Of a stretch of 64,000 bases of DNA, positions 1 through 19,478 are shown piece by piece. The position numbers and the translations under genes were made by a program. Position 1 is the first letter of the stretch. Each line of letters starts with the position of its first letter. Below the pieces are notes generated by a model. The model was not told where the DNA came from. It made no database searches and saw only the letters and a program-made list of their open reading frames with translations. Source of the DNA: Brachyhypopomus gauderio (taxonomy: Eukaryota > Chordata > Actinopteri > Gymnotiformes > Hypopomidae); contig NC_135220.1 of NCBI RefSeq assembly GCF_052324685.1, positions 677,828 to 741,827 on the forward strand, given 5' to 3'.

Positions 1-852
1 GTGAATTCCAGCGTGCAACTGTGATAGGATGCCACCTGTGCAACAAATCCAGTTGTGAAAGTTCCTCACTCCCCAATTCCACAGTCGACTGTCAGCTGTA
101 TTATAAGAAAATGGAAGTGTTTAGGAACGACAGCAGCTCAGCCAATAAGTGGCCACGTAAACTGACGGAGCGGGGTCAGCGGGGTCAGCGGATGCTGAAG
201 CACATAGTGTGAAGAGGTCACCAACATTCTGCAGAGTCAATCACTACAGACATCCAAACTTCATTTGGCCTTCAGAATAGCTCAAGAACAGTGGATGTGT
301 GTTATCTGGAGTGATGAATCACGCTTCTCCATCTGGCAATCTGATGGACGAGTCTGGGTTTGGCGGTCGCCAGGAGAACGGTGCTTGTCTGACTGCATTG
401 TGACAAGTGTAAAGTTTGGTGGAGGGAGATTATGCTGTGGGGTTGATTTTCAGGAGCTGGGCTTGGCCCCTTAGTTCAAGTGAAAGGAACTCTGAATACT
501 TCGGCATACCAAGACATTTTGGACAATTCTATGCTCCCAACTTTGTGGTAACAGTTTGGAGCTGGCCCCTTCCTCTTCCAACATGACTGTGCACCAGTGC
601 ACAAAGCAAGGTCCATAAAGACATGGATGGCAGAGTCTGGTGTGGATTAACCTGACTGGTCTGCACAGAGTCCTGACCTCAACCCCATAGAACACCTTTG
701 GGATGAATTAGAGCGGAGACGGAGAGCCAGACCTTCTCGTCCGACATCAGTATGTGACCTCACAAATGCGCTTCTGGAAGAATCTCATATTCTTCCAGAC
801 TCAGCTCATATGTGAGTGAAGGAAGGTGAGCGAAAACTTTTGGCAATATAGT
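1..852 (+). mobile_element. Degenerate Tc1-like transposon, 5' end outside window
   Basis: Remnant of a Tc1/mariner DNA transposon. Translated pieces on the + strand resemble Tc1 transposase: a helix-turn-helix-like stretch near 60-210 and the DDE-domain block near 290-430, with the motif WSDESRF followed by DGRVWVWR. The frame breaks several times, for example at about 474 and 650, so no intact protein is possible. The right end carries the run 'acttttggcaatatag' near 835-850, which is typical of Tc1 ends in fish. The left end lies outside the window. Confidence 0.75.
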
Positions 853-879
853 GAACATACATATACATCTACATCTATA

Positions 880-3075
880 TACACTCACCAGCCACTTTAT
901 TAGGTACACCTGTCCAACTGCTCATTAACACAAATGTTGAATCAGCCAATCACATGGCAGCAACTCAATGAATTTAGGCATGTAGACATGGCCAAGGTGA
1001 TCTGCAGTTGAAACCAAGTATCAGAATGGGGAAGGAAGGTGATCTAAGTGACTTTGAACATGGTATGGTATGGAGTCTTTCAGAAACTGCTGATCTACTG
1101 GGATATTCACACACAACCATCTCTAGGGTTTACAGAGAATGGTCAGAAAAAGAGAAAATATCCAGTGAGCGGCAGTTCTGTGGGAGCAAATGCCTTGTTG
1201 ATGTCAGAGGTCAGAGGAAAATGGCCAAACTGTTTTGAGCTGATAGAACGCCAACAGTAACTCAGTAACTCAAATAACCAGTCATTACAACCAAGGTAAG
1301 CAGAAGAGCTTCTCTGAATGACAACACGTCGACCCTTAAGGTGGATGGGCTACAGCAGCAGAAGACCACACCGGGTGACACTTCTGTCAGCTACAAACAG
1401 GAAACTAAGGCTACAATTCACACAGGCTCACCAAAACTGGACAACAGAAGATTGGAAAAATGTTGCCTGGTCTGAGGAGTCTCGATTTCCGCTGAGACAT
1501 TCGGATGGTAGGGTCAGAATTTGGCGTCAACAACATGAAAGCATGGATCCATCCTGCTTTGTATCAACGGTTCAAGCTGGTGATGGTGCAATGGTGTGGG
1601 GGATATTTTCCTGGCACACTTTGGGCCCATTAGTACCAATTGAGCATCGTATTGTTGCTGACCATGTCCATGCCTTTATGACCACAGTGTACCCATCTTC
1701 TGATGGCAACTTCCAGCAGGATAACGCACCATGTCATAAATGGTGCAAATCATCTCGCAAATCATCTCAGACTGGTTTCTTGAACACGACAATGAGTTCA
1801 CTGTACTTGAATTAGGGTTGTCCCGATCCGATATTTGGATCGGATCGGCCGCCGATATTAGCAAAAAATGCGTATCGGTATCGGATCGGCAGACACGAGA
1901 AAATGCCGATCCAGACTCCCGATCCAGTTTTTTTAAGTCCCATCCCGGTTTTCCTGCGCACCCATTTAGATAATCCATTCCAGTTTTTACTAGCAAAATC
2001 CGGTCCGCATTTTCCAGCACACCATCAGCACACGAGCAGTTTCTGCCCCAATTTAGCTCCGTGGCATCTCGGACCGCCGTGTAAATTTGAAGTTATCGGT
2101 CAGTTGTGTGGGATTATTTTACCTTAAAGGATGACAAAGACGAAGAGGTAGAGTGCAACATATGCCACAGTAAAGTCAAGCGTTGTGGTAAAGCTGTAAG
2201 AACTTTTAATACCACCAATTTAATCAAGCATTTAGCGAAATACCACCATAAACAACATGACGAGTTTCTAATGAAAACCGAAGACAAAAAGAAAGGTCCT
2301 ACACAACTAACACTGGCAGAAACGTTTGAATTGAAGGGAGTGTATAGATGGGGATGGAGCAGTAAAGTGTGGAGTAGAAGGCATTTTGCTTTTAATTAGT
2401 TTACGATATGTGCACGGATTTTTTTTAAGCTTTGGTTTACACTTGTTCAAGAGCACTGATGGATGTTAATGTTAATGTTAATAATAGACTATTTTCCACT
2501 CAGGTTGTGTGTTTTTTTTTTTATATAATTTACAATAGTATTTGCACTTGTGGCTTTTTAATCCTTGGTTTACTGATGCTATTTCAGTTTGTTATTTAAT
2601 ATTTTGTCTATTTTGAGTTTATTAATTGCTAAATAAACAGGTCAGTTTCTCCTTACCAACCATTGTGTATTATTCAAAGTAAGAGTAAAACGCTTTTCAA
2701 CATGAGTTTGACAACAAAGTAAGTTGGCTAAATAACTTTAAACTTTAATACATGCTCGGATAGGCCGGTATCAGCCGATATCGGTATCGGATCGGAAGTG
2801 CAAATAAATATCGGTATCGGATCGGAAGTTCAAAAAGCTGGATCGGGACATCCCTAACTTGAATGGCCTCCACAGTCACCAGATCACCTCTGGGATGTGG
2901 TGGAACAGGAGATTCACGTCATGGATGTGCAGCTGACAAATCTGCAGCAACTGTGTGACGGTCAATAAGATTGTCACCAGACTATCTAAGGAATGTTTCC
3001 AGTACCTGTTGAATCAATGCCACGAAGGATTAAGGCAGTTGCAAGGTGTACCTAATAAAGTGGCCGCTGAATGTA
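880..3075 (+). mobile_element. Second Tc1-like transposon, split by a hAT insertion
   Basis: Inverted terminal sequences 'cactttattaggtacacct' (about 892-910) and its complement near 3044-3062 bound the element, with TA at both edges. The N-terminal HTH of the transposase is readable at 1008-1238, and the DDE core at 1318-1745 (WSEESRF, then QQDNAPCH). The core stops at 1812 and resumes at 2865 with the downstream transposase region. The first catalytic Asp of the usual WSDES motif is Glu here, and several frameshifts are present, so the copy is dead. It lies just beyond the last visible mxra8 exon. Confidence 0.82.
1813..2856 (+). mobile_element. hAT element with BED zinc-finger remnant, inside the Tc1 copy
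   Basis: The ends are TAGGGTTGTCCCGATCC and the complement of TAGGGATGTCCCGATCC. An exact 8-bp duplication, acttgaat, lies at 1805-1812 and 2857-2864, the signature of hAT transposition. Subterminal ATCGG-type repeats occur near both ends. One short ORF (2106-2399, 97 aa) keeps a BED-type zinc finger (C-x2-C around CNIC, then HLAKYH), the DNA-binding domain of hAT transposases. The catalytic domain is missing, so the element is non-autonomous. Confidence 0.88.
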
Positions 3076-3374
3076 TAATACACAATACACATTTCATACA
3101 GGACAATGTAGAGCATCCAATCAACCTAGCTGCCATGATTTTGGGCACAGGCACTCTCAGTATGACAGGTGACGTTACGTACCAAGTCTGAGATCTGCCA
3201 GGCTGTGGGGACTGTAGGGTCTAAGTTCAGTGGCTTGCAGTTCAATTTCTGTCCTCTGATTCCTGTTCACCAAAACACAAGCAACACGTGTCATTTGTTA
3301 CCCTTTCCATGTAAACCGCATGGACTTCATTGCAGTAAGATGGAGTAAACGTAACAGTAGAAATATGCATTTAC
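3076..3374. other. Spacer between Tc1 copy and last visible mxra8 exon
   Basis: No coding exon could be recognised on either strand. The remaining mxra8 cytoplasmic-tail exons would be expected on the minus strand from here leftwards. None was found between 3374 and 1, where the sequence is mostly transposon. Confidence 0.4.
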
Positions 3375-11029
<7,655 letters not shown>

Positions 11030-11769
11030 TTCCGAAAGACTTGTCGTCAAAACTTTCAAAAGGTGATGTAGTTATGACTTAGGCACAGAAGGCATCACCT
11101 GAGAAGCTTGGTCGGCCGGCGACGACAACAATACTGCCGTGTCATCAAGTCTGGACCAGTGACGGTCTCTGGTCTGGACCATTACATCGCCCCTCCTCCT
11201 CCTCCAAACTCCAACCACGGAATTCTTCCTACCCCCATTCCTTTTAGAGAAACATCAGTTTATGTTTCTCAAACAACCAAATCTAGAACAACTCGAATCG
11301 AGAAGAATGCACAATATAATCATAAATACTCGAAACCATAGAGGAACGACGATGACTTAATCATGTAAAATGTTGTAAACGTAGCTGTACTTCAGTGTCC
11401 AGTAAAGGTTTATGGTTACCTCTTGGCACGACTAAAATGGCACTCTGATGCCCTCTAGTGGAGAAGCATGTAATGTAGCTTGAAATCTAACGCATGCGCT
11501 AAAACAACAGTACACGTTTTACTAACAGGCATGAAAATGGGTCAGGGGTTAAAAAGGTGAGAAAACAGGGGGTGGGGGAGGGGGGGTGCTGGTATGGTGA
11601 CAGGTGACCGGTGTGGGGGGGGGGGGGGGGTCATATATATATTTTATAATTTTATATATGTATGCGCATATTAACGCATTTTAACGCATTTAACGCATGA
11701 GACACTTTTGCACGGTGGAATGTTTCTCAGTGCACGAGTTCCAGACATACAGATTATATGGACGCACAA
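11030..11769. other. mxra8 upstream region
   Basis: Expected to hold the mxra8 5' UTR and promoter. No clear TATA box was identified on the minus strand. It contains a poly-G run (about 11614-11631) and a short repeat of 'aacgcattt' near 11670-11700. Confidence 0.4.
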
Positions 11770-12363
11770 TAAGGGCGTACTCACACTAGGGTCTGTGATC
11801 CGGGCCCGGGCACGGTTCCCTGCCGAAGCACGGTCCGTTTGGCTAGTGTGAGCGCTCCAACCGTGCCCGGGCCCGGATCAGTTAACCGTGCTCGGGCCCG
11901 CTTGAAGAGGTGGGCCAGGGCACGATTCATGTGGACACGGGCACGGTTCGCTTCTAGTGTGAGCGCTATCCGTGGCGGGGCCCGCTTGGTGCCTCGTCTG
12001 ATTGGTTCATTTCGCTGGAACTCAAACATGACATCAGTGATGCGACGCTCACGTTAAACAGTCATGGCGGCAAAGCGATTAGCAGACAATCGTTGTGTTA
12101 AATGATCGATAAATCTGTGCTTGCACCGTGTTTCTGCACTCCCAAAACGACTCCAAAAATACAATAAAAAGAGAATCGTGAACACCATAGTGTTGTGCGA
12201 GCGCGCTTTTATTCCAAATAAAGTCGTGTTGTGATGACGTAAGCGTGCTCGGGCCGGCTTGATGAAGCCAGTGTGAGTGCAGGCCAGAGGGGGAGTGGGG
12301 AGGGGGGATAACCGGGCCCCAGCACGGAACCAGCAAACCGGGCCTAGTGTGAGTACGCCCTTA
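11770..12363. mobile_element. GC-rich MITE with 21-bp inverted ends
   Basis: The left end taagggcgtactcacactag is matched by its complement at 12343-12363. The interior repeats CCGGGCCCGGGCACGG-like units in both orientations, giving a fold-back structure. No coding capacity. I could not find an exact target-site duplication, so the superfamily is undecided. Confidence 0.75.
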
Positions 12364-12649
12364 GATGAGCATGATGGAGATAACTGAAGAGGCTACGCTG
12401 GTGGATGGGACATTTAAATATAAGAAACTTCCAGATGGAAGTACAAACACAAATAGTGTTATTTGCACTTTATGCAGGAAGGAGTTCGCTTATCACAGGA
12501 GTACTTGCACCCTTCATTACACCCTTACGTCTTGTATTGAAGAAATCATCGGTTGTGGCTACACTGGTCAAATAAATGTTGAGAGCAAATCGCGCATTAT
12601 TAGGTATGTGTTATAATGCAAGGCTGTGTTTCACAAGTAGGCCTTAGGG
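12364..12649 (+). pseudogene. hAT transposase fragment, BED zinc finger
   Basis: A + strand reading frame (12365-12616) encodes a BED-finger region like those of ZBED-type hAT transposases: VICTLCRKEF, then a His-containing segment (YHRSTCTLHYTL) in which the usual final His ligand is not evident. No catalytic region follows. A younger hAT element begins at 12650. Confidence 0.6.
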
Positions 12650-13794
12650 CAGGGCTATTCAACTGGGGGCCCGCAGGCCAGAACCGGCCCTTTAATGAAT
12701 TTGCACAGGCCCGCGGCCCATCTCAAAGTCAAAGTCAATGTCAAATTTATTTATATAGCGCTTTTCACAACACACGTTGTCACTAAGCAGCTTTACAATC
12801 GTATGGGTCCAGATCCCTAATGAGCAAGCCAAAGGCGACAGTGGCGAGGAAAAACTCCATATAGGGTGGGGTTTAGGAAGAAACCTCGGGAGGACCAAGA
12901 CTCAAAAGGGAACCCATCCTCCATTGGGCGGCCCGTTAGCACAAGTCCGTGGTCGCAGGGTGGTTTCAAAGTTCCACAGCAACAGTCAAGGCTCCTGTTC
13001 CCCGGCCAAGCAGCCACAGTCCCCTCGGTGCAGGCGGTGGGCCTCAGGCGGGCCAGCATCAGCACGATCCCTCGTGGCAACGGCTCATCCAGTCCCGGCA
13101 TCAGCACGTCCACCGGCAAGCCAGACCACCCCCACGGGTGCCTGCAGGTGCCTGTATCCAATCGTCTTGGGTGGAGCCATGCAAGAAGATAGAAATACAG
13201 ACTGAGTGGACATGAATTTAAACCACCATTGATTTAAATGTACATAGCTCATGTACCAGTGATGAGCATGTGGCTCCGGCAGGCTAATCTATAGCAGCAT
13301 AACTAAAGGGAGGGGTTCAGAGGTGACCACAGGCATGAGGGCTCACTGAGACATTGCTTTCCAGTCAAGTCATAGTCACAACTAGAGTGATGCCAAGACA
13401 CAGCTGGATGACAGCATCAACATCTCAGATCACCAGAAATCTCAACGTCTGGGGGCCCCCAAGCCCCTACACCTTACAAGGGGAATATTAGCTAAAGGCT
13501 TGATTAAATAGGTGAGTCTTGAGTCTAGATTTAAAGATTGGAACTGTGTTTATCTCATCATAAATAATAATAAATATTTGATAAACCGCCATAAAAATGT
13601 TACGACACTGTGTCGAAATTTACGTTCAAATTTACTTTCGCCAGTGCCCCCCCGCCAACAATTTACGTTGTAGTGTTTGCTTCAATTTTACATCCACTAT
13701 GACAGTATTGGTATAGGTCTGAAAATTGTCTGGCCTACAGGTCAGAGCTCTCTGCCAAATCTGGCCCGCAGAAAAATATAGTTGAATAGCCCTG
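12650..13794. mobile_element. Non-autonomous hAT element with nested repeat
   Basis: Ends CAGGGCTATTCAACT and AGTTGAATAGCCCTG form inverted repeats. The exact 8-bp duplication ccttaggg lies at 12642-12649 and 13795-13802. Roughly 12725-13560 is a different, common fish repeat (tatatagcgcttttcacaac..., then gaggaaaaactcc and aagaaacctcgggagg), so the hAT element itself was only about 300 bp. ORFs across this stretch are chance. Confidence 0.85.
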
Positions 13795-14069
13795 CCTTAG
13801 GGCGTCCATTTCCTAAATCAAAATAATTTGATTGATTTTAGAACCACTGTAAGGCACACAGCTAACACTTACAGGAACTTCTGTCTATTCTGTAGTATAC
13901 ATTTTTACTTTTAATATTCTTCTTGTCATTTTCATATCCATGCTCAGGGCGATTCTGTTGCATGCAACCATGAAAAGACTTCTGGTAGGGATTGGGGGCT
14001 GTTAGATTTGCAGGAATGCATATGGTGGTAACTGGTTTGATCAATTGATTTCACTTGTATTATGTTTTA

Positions 14070-14529
14070 TAAGGTGCTGATCCTGAAGGCCAAAAGAAGC
14101 TGACTGTCCCTGACAGAGCCGGAGTGGCTAATCGGGAGATTCGGGAGGATTCCCGATGGGCCGGCTCATGTCAATCTCTAGTTTGGGCCGATTGGGATGG
14201 AAAAATAATTTTGGGCCGGATTTGGGGATGAAACCCCCGGGCTGAAAAAGTGGCCCACTCCGGCCATGGTCCCTGACATGCTGCAGCTGCGGCTTACAGG
14301 ACAATCCCACAGCCACCTGCTTCTGTCAGAGCGACAAAGATTTAGAATAGCAATCCGTTTTGACCATTCTTGCCTAGACCGCATGCCACACCATACTGTG
14401 TGCTATCCAGTTGTGAGTGCATGTACAAACACCATTACCTTCCCTACAGCTCGTCATAACAATTTTGATGAGTTTCAGAAAAATATGTTGATTTCAATAA
14501 GATACGGTGCAGGATTCTACAGTATCTGA
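14070..14529 (+). pseudogene. Possible HECT-type C-lobe remnant split by a MITE
   Basis: Two in-frame pieces (about 14074-14113 and 14277-14529) rejoin when the MITE and one target copy are ignored. The end reads PVVSACTNTITFP followed by a hydrophobic segment and stop. This resembles the end of HECT ubiquitin ligases, where a cysteine sits in a T-C-x3-L-x-L-P-like motif. Fish genomes carry many G2/M-phase E3-like HECT genes. Upstream exons were not found. The assignment rests on one short motif. Confidence 0.4.
14114..14268. mobile_element. 155-bp hAT-type MITE
   Basis: Inverted ends CAGAGCCGGAGTGG and CCACTCCGGCCATG. The target duplication gtccctga (extending to gtccctgaca) lies at 14106-14113 and 14269-14276. 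It interrupts the HECT-like reading frame. Confidence 0.8.
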
Positions 14530-15417
14530 CTTCCCATTCTAGCTTTTAGCAACACAGTTACTATCAGGGATACAAGCCCTACTCTGTTCTATTGTATTCG
14601 TCGTTAAAACAATAATAAGAGGGTAAAACAACTGTGTGACATTGTTTACGTAAACCAGTGTTTAAAACCTCTGTTGTATTGCCATAGTTCAGTGGAGTAC
14701 AATAACCATTTGGTATCATTGTAAGCTAAACCCTGGTCCTGGATGACCACTGCATATTTAGTTTTTCCTAGCTCATCAATTAGTTCTTGAACTGAAATGG
14801 GTGTAAACAGTGTTAGAATGTTAGGCAAAACTAAAATATATATTTTGCCTCTGTATATAAAATAAATTGTTCAGATTAAATTGTTTAAAAAAACAAAAAC
14901 AAAGAATAACAAATGAAATTGTTCAAATATGAGCAATACCAGCTGTCAGTCATTTTATGCTGAATTTTGTAAGACATTACAATAAAATACTGAAGTATTT
15001 TTGCAGACAACTGTCTCTTTGCTTATACTTTTTATTAACTATTCACTTAAATACTGTTGTACTGCTAAAACGTTTAGTTAAACAGTTTGTCACATTCACA
15101 TTTACACTGTGTTTCCATGTAAAACGTAATTCAAGACTGAGATGTAAATGTCTTGGCCATGGTTTTGTGATGGCCCGCAGGGGTTAATCACTCCAGCAAG
15201 GTCTTCTAGGCCTCAGCTGTTGAGAGGACAAGCGACCGATGGCAATACGGTCCCTGCAGCCATCTCCTCCTGTTGACAGTCAGTCTCAAGATCAAAGAGG
15301 CCCTATAAAGAAGAAACGTTCAGGTTTATTATAGTGACAGTTTTAACACAGCACAAAAATTAAAAATTAAAACCATAATGATTATACTGAAGATACCTCA
15401 GAACAGTCTGATGAGGG

Positions 15418-15566
15418 CAGGGGCGTAGATGGACATTGTGAAGTGAGGGGGACCAAGCTGTACAATATATACGTTTATGCTTGTAGATGCTAGATTTCGG
15501 ATGGGGTCAATATAAATCTGGAGGGGACATGTCCCCCCCGCGTCCCCAGTGCCATCTGCGCCCCTG
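15418..15566. mobile_element. 149-bp hAT-type MITE inside integrase-gene exon
   Basis: Inverted ends CAGGGGCGTAGATGG and CCATCTGCGCCCCTG. Exact 8-bp duplication gatgaggg at 15410-15417 and 15567-15574. Removing it restores an uninterrupted frame up to the splice donor at 15396. Confidence 0.87.
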
Positions 15567-15977
15567 GATGAGGGGACAGGATTCTGGATGCAGCCCGTTT
15601 CCCACAGTTGGTCGGGGTTTAGATTTTGCTCAGTGCGAAGTGGGTGGTTGTCCCATGTCGCAGATAAACTTTGTAGGTCTTCTCGGAGCCGGGACAAGAA
15701 GACGTACTGTGCAGCAAACAGGTGACTGCTGTCAGCAGGATCCAGCAATGCTTCCTCCAGACTGTGGAGCACATTGTAGTAGGTGCTAGTGACAGCCACC
15801 CACAGGTCTCTCCACAGACGCTCTGTTCTGTTTAACACACACATACATATAGCAAGCTTTTATTCCCAGTGAGGTCAACATGCATGATCACAGCTCTGAG
15901 CAATACAACTGGTACAAACAAATGTGTATAAATAAACAGTTTGATATGCTACAGTTTATACTTGGGTGCCTTTTACA

Positions 15978-18350
15978 TTTGATTGATTGATTGATTGATA
16001 GATACTTTATTAATCCCCAATGGGGAAATTCAATTGTCCAACAGCACACATAAATACAATATGAACACTCAGATATACAGAACATACCATACCCAATTAA
16101 AGTGCTTAGTGAGTACTTGATTAATAAGTACACCTATCGTATGTTGTTGTTTAGCAACCTAACTCCCGCAGGAATGAATGATCGCCGGAACCTCTCAGTC
16201 TTGCAGCATAGAGAGAGGAGTCTATCACTGCGACAGCTCTTCTGAGCTACCAGAGTCCCATGCAGAGGGTGACTGCTGTTATTGAGGATGCCATGCATTA
16301 AACACCTCGTCCTCTTCTCCACTAACTCACCCACAGAGTCCACTTTCCCCCCCATCACTGACACACACTTCCTTATAAGCTTATCCAGCCTGTTCCAGTC
16401 TTTTACCGACATGCTGCTTCCCCATCAGACCACACCAAAGAAGACAGCACTGGATACGACAGAATGATAAAATGTGTGTAGAAACTCATCACAGACATTA
16501 AATGATCTAAGCTTCCTAAGGAAGTAAAGCCTGCTCTGTCCCTTTATGTATGCTGCCCTCGTATGCACTGACCAGTCCAGTTTGTTGTCCAGATGGACTC
16601 CGAGATACTTATAAGACTGGACATTCTAAAATCTTCTGTCCATCAATGATAACAGGCTGATGGGACTGTTTCAGTTTCCGGAAGTCCACGATCATCTCCT
16701 TGGTCTTCAGTGCATTAAGGAGAAGGTCTTTTCTCCTACTCCATGTTGTGAAGGCAGCCACCAGATCTCTATACTCTCCTTCATCTCCACCTCTAATACA
16801 TGCTACTACTGCTGTGTCATCTGAATATTTCTGGATGTGACAGAGTTCAGACACATGTTTAAAATCAGCAGTATATAGGGTACAGAGGAAGGGTGACAAT
16901 GCTGTACCCTGAGGAGCCCCAACGTTGGTCACCACTATCTCAGAACAGTGATCACCCATCTTGACATACTGTGGACGTTCTGTGAGGTAGTTGTAAATCC
17001 ATGTTACCAGCGTAGAATCCACACCTATCTTCACCAGCTGTTCCATGAGAATGTGAGGTCTGATTATGTTAAAGGCACTGGTAAAATAAAAAAACACGAG
17101 TCTCACATATCCCCCTGACCCCTCCAGGAACGAGAGGGTCTTGTGTACCATGTAGACTAATGCATCATCCACGCCCATGTTCTCCTGATAAGCAAACTGT
17201 AGCGGGTCCCCAGCCTGCTGCACCTGAGGCCTGAGTATCCGGAGCAAAAGCCTCTCCAATGTCTTCATAATCACTGAGGTTAGGGCCACTGGTCTGTAGT
17301 CCTTCACTCCTACCGGCCTCCCTACTTTAGGGACCGGCATGAGGCATGATGTTTTCCATTTGACAGGCACTTGTCCAGTGTGAAGACTCAGGTTAAAGAT
17401 TAATTGTAGAGGCCTAGACAGTCCTGATGCACATTCCCTGAGTAGCCGAGGCGATACACCATCAGGACCAGTAGCTTTCCCTGGTCGCAGCCTACGTAGC
17501 TCAGCCCGGACCTCATCCACAGAGAAGCCATGTGGAGTCACAGCAGTAAATCTGGGGAAGTCACTGCCTGGTGTAGAAAAGCAGGAGGTCACATCAGTAG
17601 AGGTGGTACAGCTGCTGGCTTGAGCAGAGCTGATGGTCACAGCAGAAGGGTTGGAGAGATTACTGGATTAATCAAACCTACTGTAAAAGTGGTTGAATTC
17701 ATTGGCCTTGACCACATCTCCCGATGCCTCGCTACTCTTAATTTTTGTAGCCAGTAATGATCTTCATCCCCTTCCACACCTCCCTCGTATTGTTACCGCG
17801 CATATTCCGCTGCAGACCCCTTCCAAAGTCTCTTCTTGCCGCCCTTAATTCCTTCCTCAGATCCTGCTGCACACTCCTGACCCTCACCCGGTCCCCAGAT
17901 TTAAATGCCTCTTTTTTTTTTATTTCAAGAGGCTCATAATGTTGCATGTTATCCATGGCTTATTGTTCGAAAAAGAGTGGACCTTTCTCATGGGAACCAC
18001 AACGTCAGTACAAAAGTTTACATAGTCAGTAACACGGTCCACCATCCCATCTATGTCATCATCCCCAATGAGTGTGTCCCAGTCAGTTGACTCAAAACAA
18101 TCCTGCAGGGCTTCACTGACCTCAGGAGTCCATTTACGGAAAGATCGGCAGGTGTGAAGTAGTCTCTTCACACATGGTTTATAATGTGGTCTTAGATAAA
18201 TCAAATTGTGGTCTGATTTACCCAGAGGTGGCATGGCCAGTGCATTATAGGCATCTTTAACATTGATAAAACATAGATCCAGGATGTTATCATGTCTTGT
18301 GGGACAGTTGACATACTGTGTGAACCCCTCTAGATGTACGGTCATATCTA
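15978..18350 (-). mobile_element. 5'-truncated LINE of the CR1/Rex1-like group
   Basis: Minus-strand pieces show the end of the endonuclease domain (LGKSDHNLI, 17920-18345), a linker (17738-17956) and a reverse transcriptase block (16609-17640) with GPDGVSPRLLREC, AFNIIRPHILM, GAPQGTALSPFL and YSDDTAVV (the catalytic Y-x-D-D). The 3' end has the tail tactttattaatcccc and a (GATT)n run at 15978-15999, as in fish Rex1/CR1-like LINEs. Stop codons and a frameshift separate the blocks, so it is inactive. It sits in the intron of the integrase-core gene in the same orientation. Confidence 0.85.
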
Positions 18351-18599
18351 CATGATTAGATTAGATTTATGTATAAGGTGGTGATACCTTTGATTATGAA
18401 CACTTTTGCCTGACATGAAGCTGCCTCTCCCACAGCCACGGACCATGAACATCCATCTAGCTATATCCACATTTTCACATCCCTGGTCTGCTCTGACCCT
18501 AGTGACACAAACATACAAAATGTTACTACAGTTCTGTTCTTGTATATTTACATTCTTGCAGATCACATTTCCTGACAACATCTGAGCCAGCCAAACAAC

Positions 18600-19386
18600 T
18601 TTGGGTCAATTTTGAGTAGACCTTGTTAGCAAGATCACAGGTTATGTGAAGGCTGGAGTTGAACTCTGCAGGAAAACAGACTTCCATCAGCACCGTTGGT
18701 AACTAGAATAAGGCCTGATATCAGATATTCTCTGGCTCCGAGATCATTTAAGATGTACTGTGAAAGTGGAAAAGTATCTTAATTTATCTCAGGCCCAGAG
18801 AAGGTGGCAGTGTTTCAGCATCTTGTTAATATCTGGTCTATTTTTTGCATAGTGGAGTTTTAACTTGCATTTGCAAAGTGCATGGCTAAATGTGAAGAAC
18901 ACAGCTTTGTGATCAATAAAGTATCTAAACTCCAAAATCTAGAATACCTAATGTAACTTCAGATGAACACAGTTGCTGCCAATATTCACATACACCAACA
19001 ATGTATCTTCAAAAGATTGTTGTTTTTTTAAATTAAATTTAAATATATACATTTTAATTAATCTATGTTGTGTCATTCTCTAAACACATTTACACAGGTT
19101 GGGTCACATCTTTGTATTCTACAGTGCAGGTGACAGGGTATCTAGTGGCTAGTAACTCAGAGGGTTAGGTTTTGAGGATTCAAATATCATTCAAATAAGC
19201 TACTTTTGCATTTTAATATTTTTATACAATCATCCATTTCATAAAATAAACATTTCAAACATAGTTTTGCTTTCTTCTACTTTGAGTGTGGGTAGCCCCT
19301 TTCATTATTTTTTTTCCTACTATAGTATACTATAGTTGGTCCACTTTAAGTGGTCAAATGTAATATGCAATAAACTTATCACAAAC
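18600..19386. other. AT-rich intron sequence
   Basis: Intron of the integrase-core gene. No further exon or identifiable repeat was seen. Confidence 0.4.
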
Positions 19387-19478
19387 CTATTTGGAACACC
19401 ATGATTCTCCACTGACTGAAGAGAAAATCCTAGGGCCATAGATGCCTTGTTGTTTGTGGCTGCTCCTAGGTAGATGAT

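Larger units (their letters stand above)
15213..19478 (-). pseudogene. Integrase-core-domain gene (fish transposon-derived family), disrupted
   Basis: Minus-strand exons in transcript order: 19387-19478, 18388-18498, 15397-15827, 15213-15302 (stop). Junction phases agree (2, 2, 0). The first encodes IIYLGAATNNKASMALGF. The second has [14 protein letters not shown] and GKSVHNQR. The third continues ERLWRDLW...WDNHPLRTEQ. This order is the retroviral-type integrase/RNase H-fold core of a multicopy fish family lacking other transposon genes. The middle catalytic Asp (SDQG/ADQG position) and following Glu are present. The first Asp exon (typically near HIDGNHK) was not found. The third exon contains a 149-bp MITE, and the intron between the second and third exons contains a 2.4-kb LINE. 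The family's cellular role is unknown to me. Confidence 0.7.

Noticed and set aside
12777..13215. Overlapping ORFs up to 142 codons
   Set aside because: They lie in a common dispersed fish repeat nested in a hAT element, with three frames open at once and no domain.
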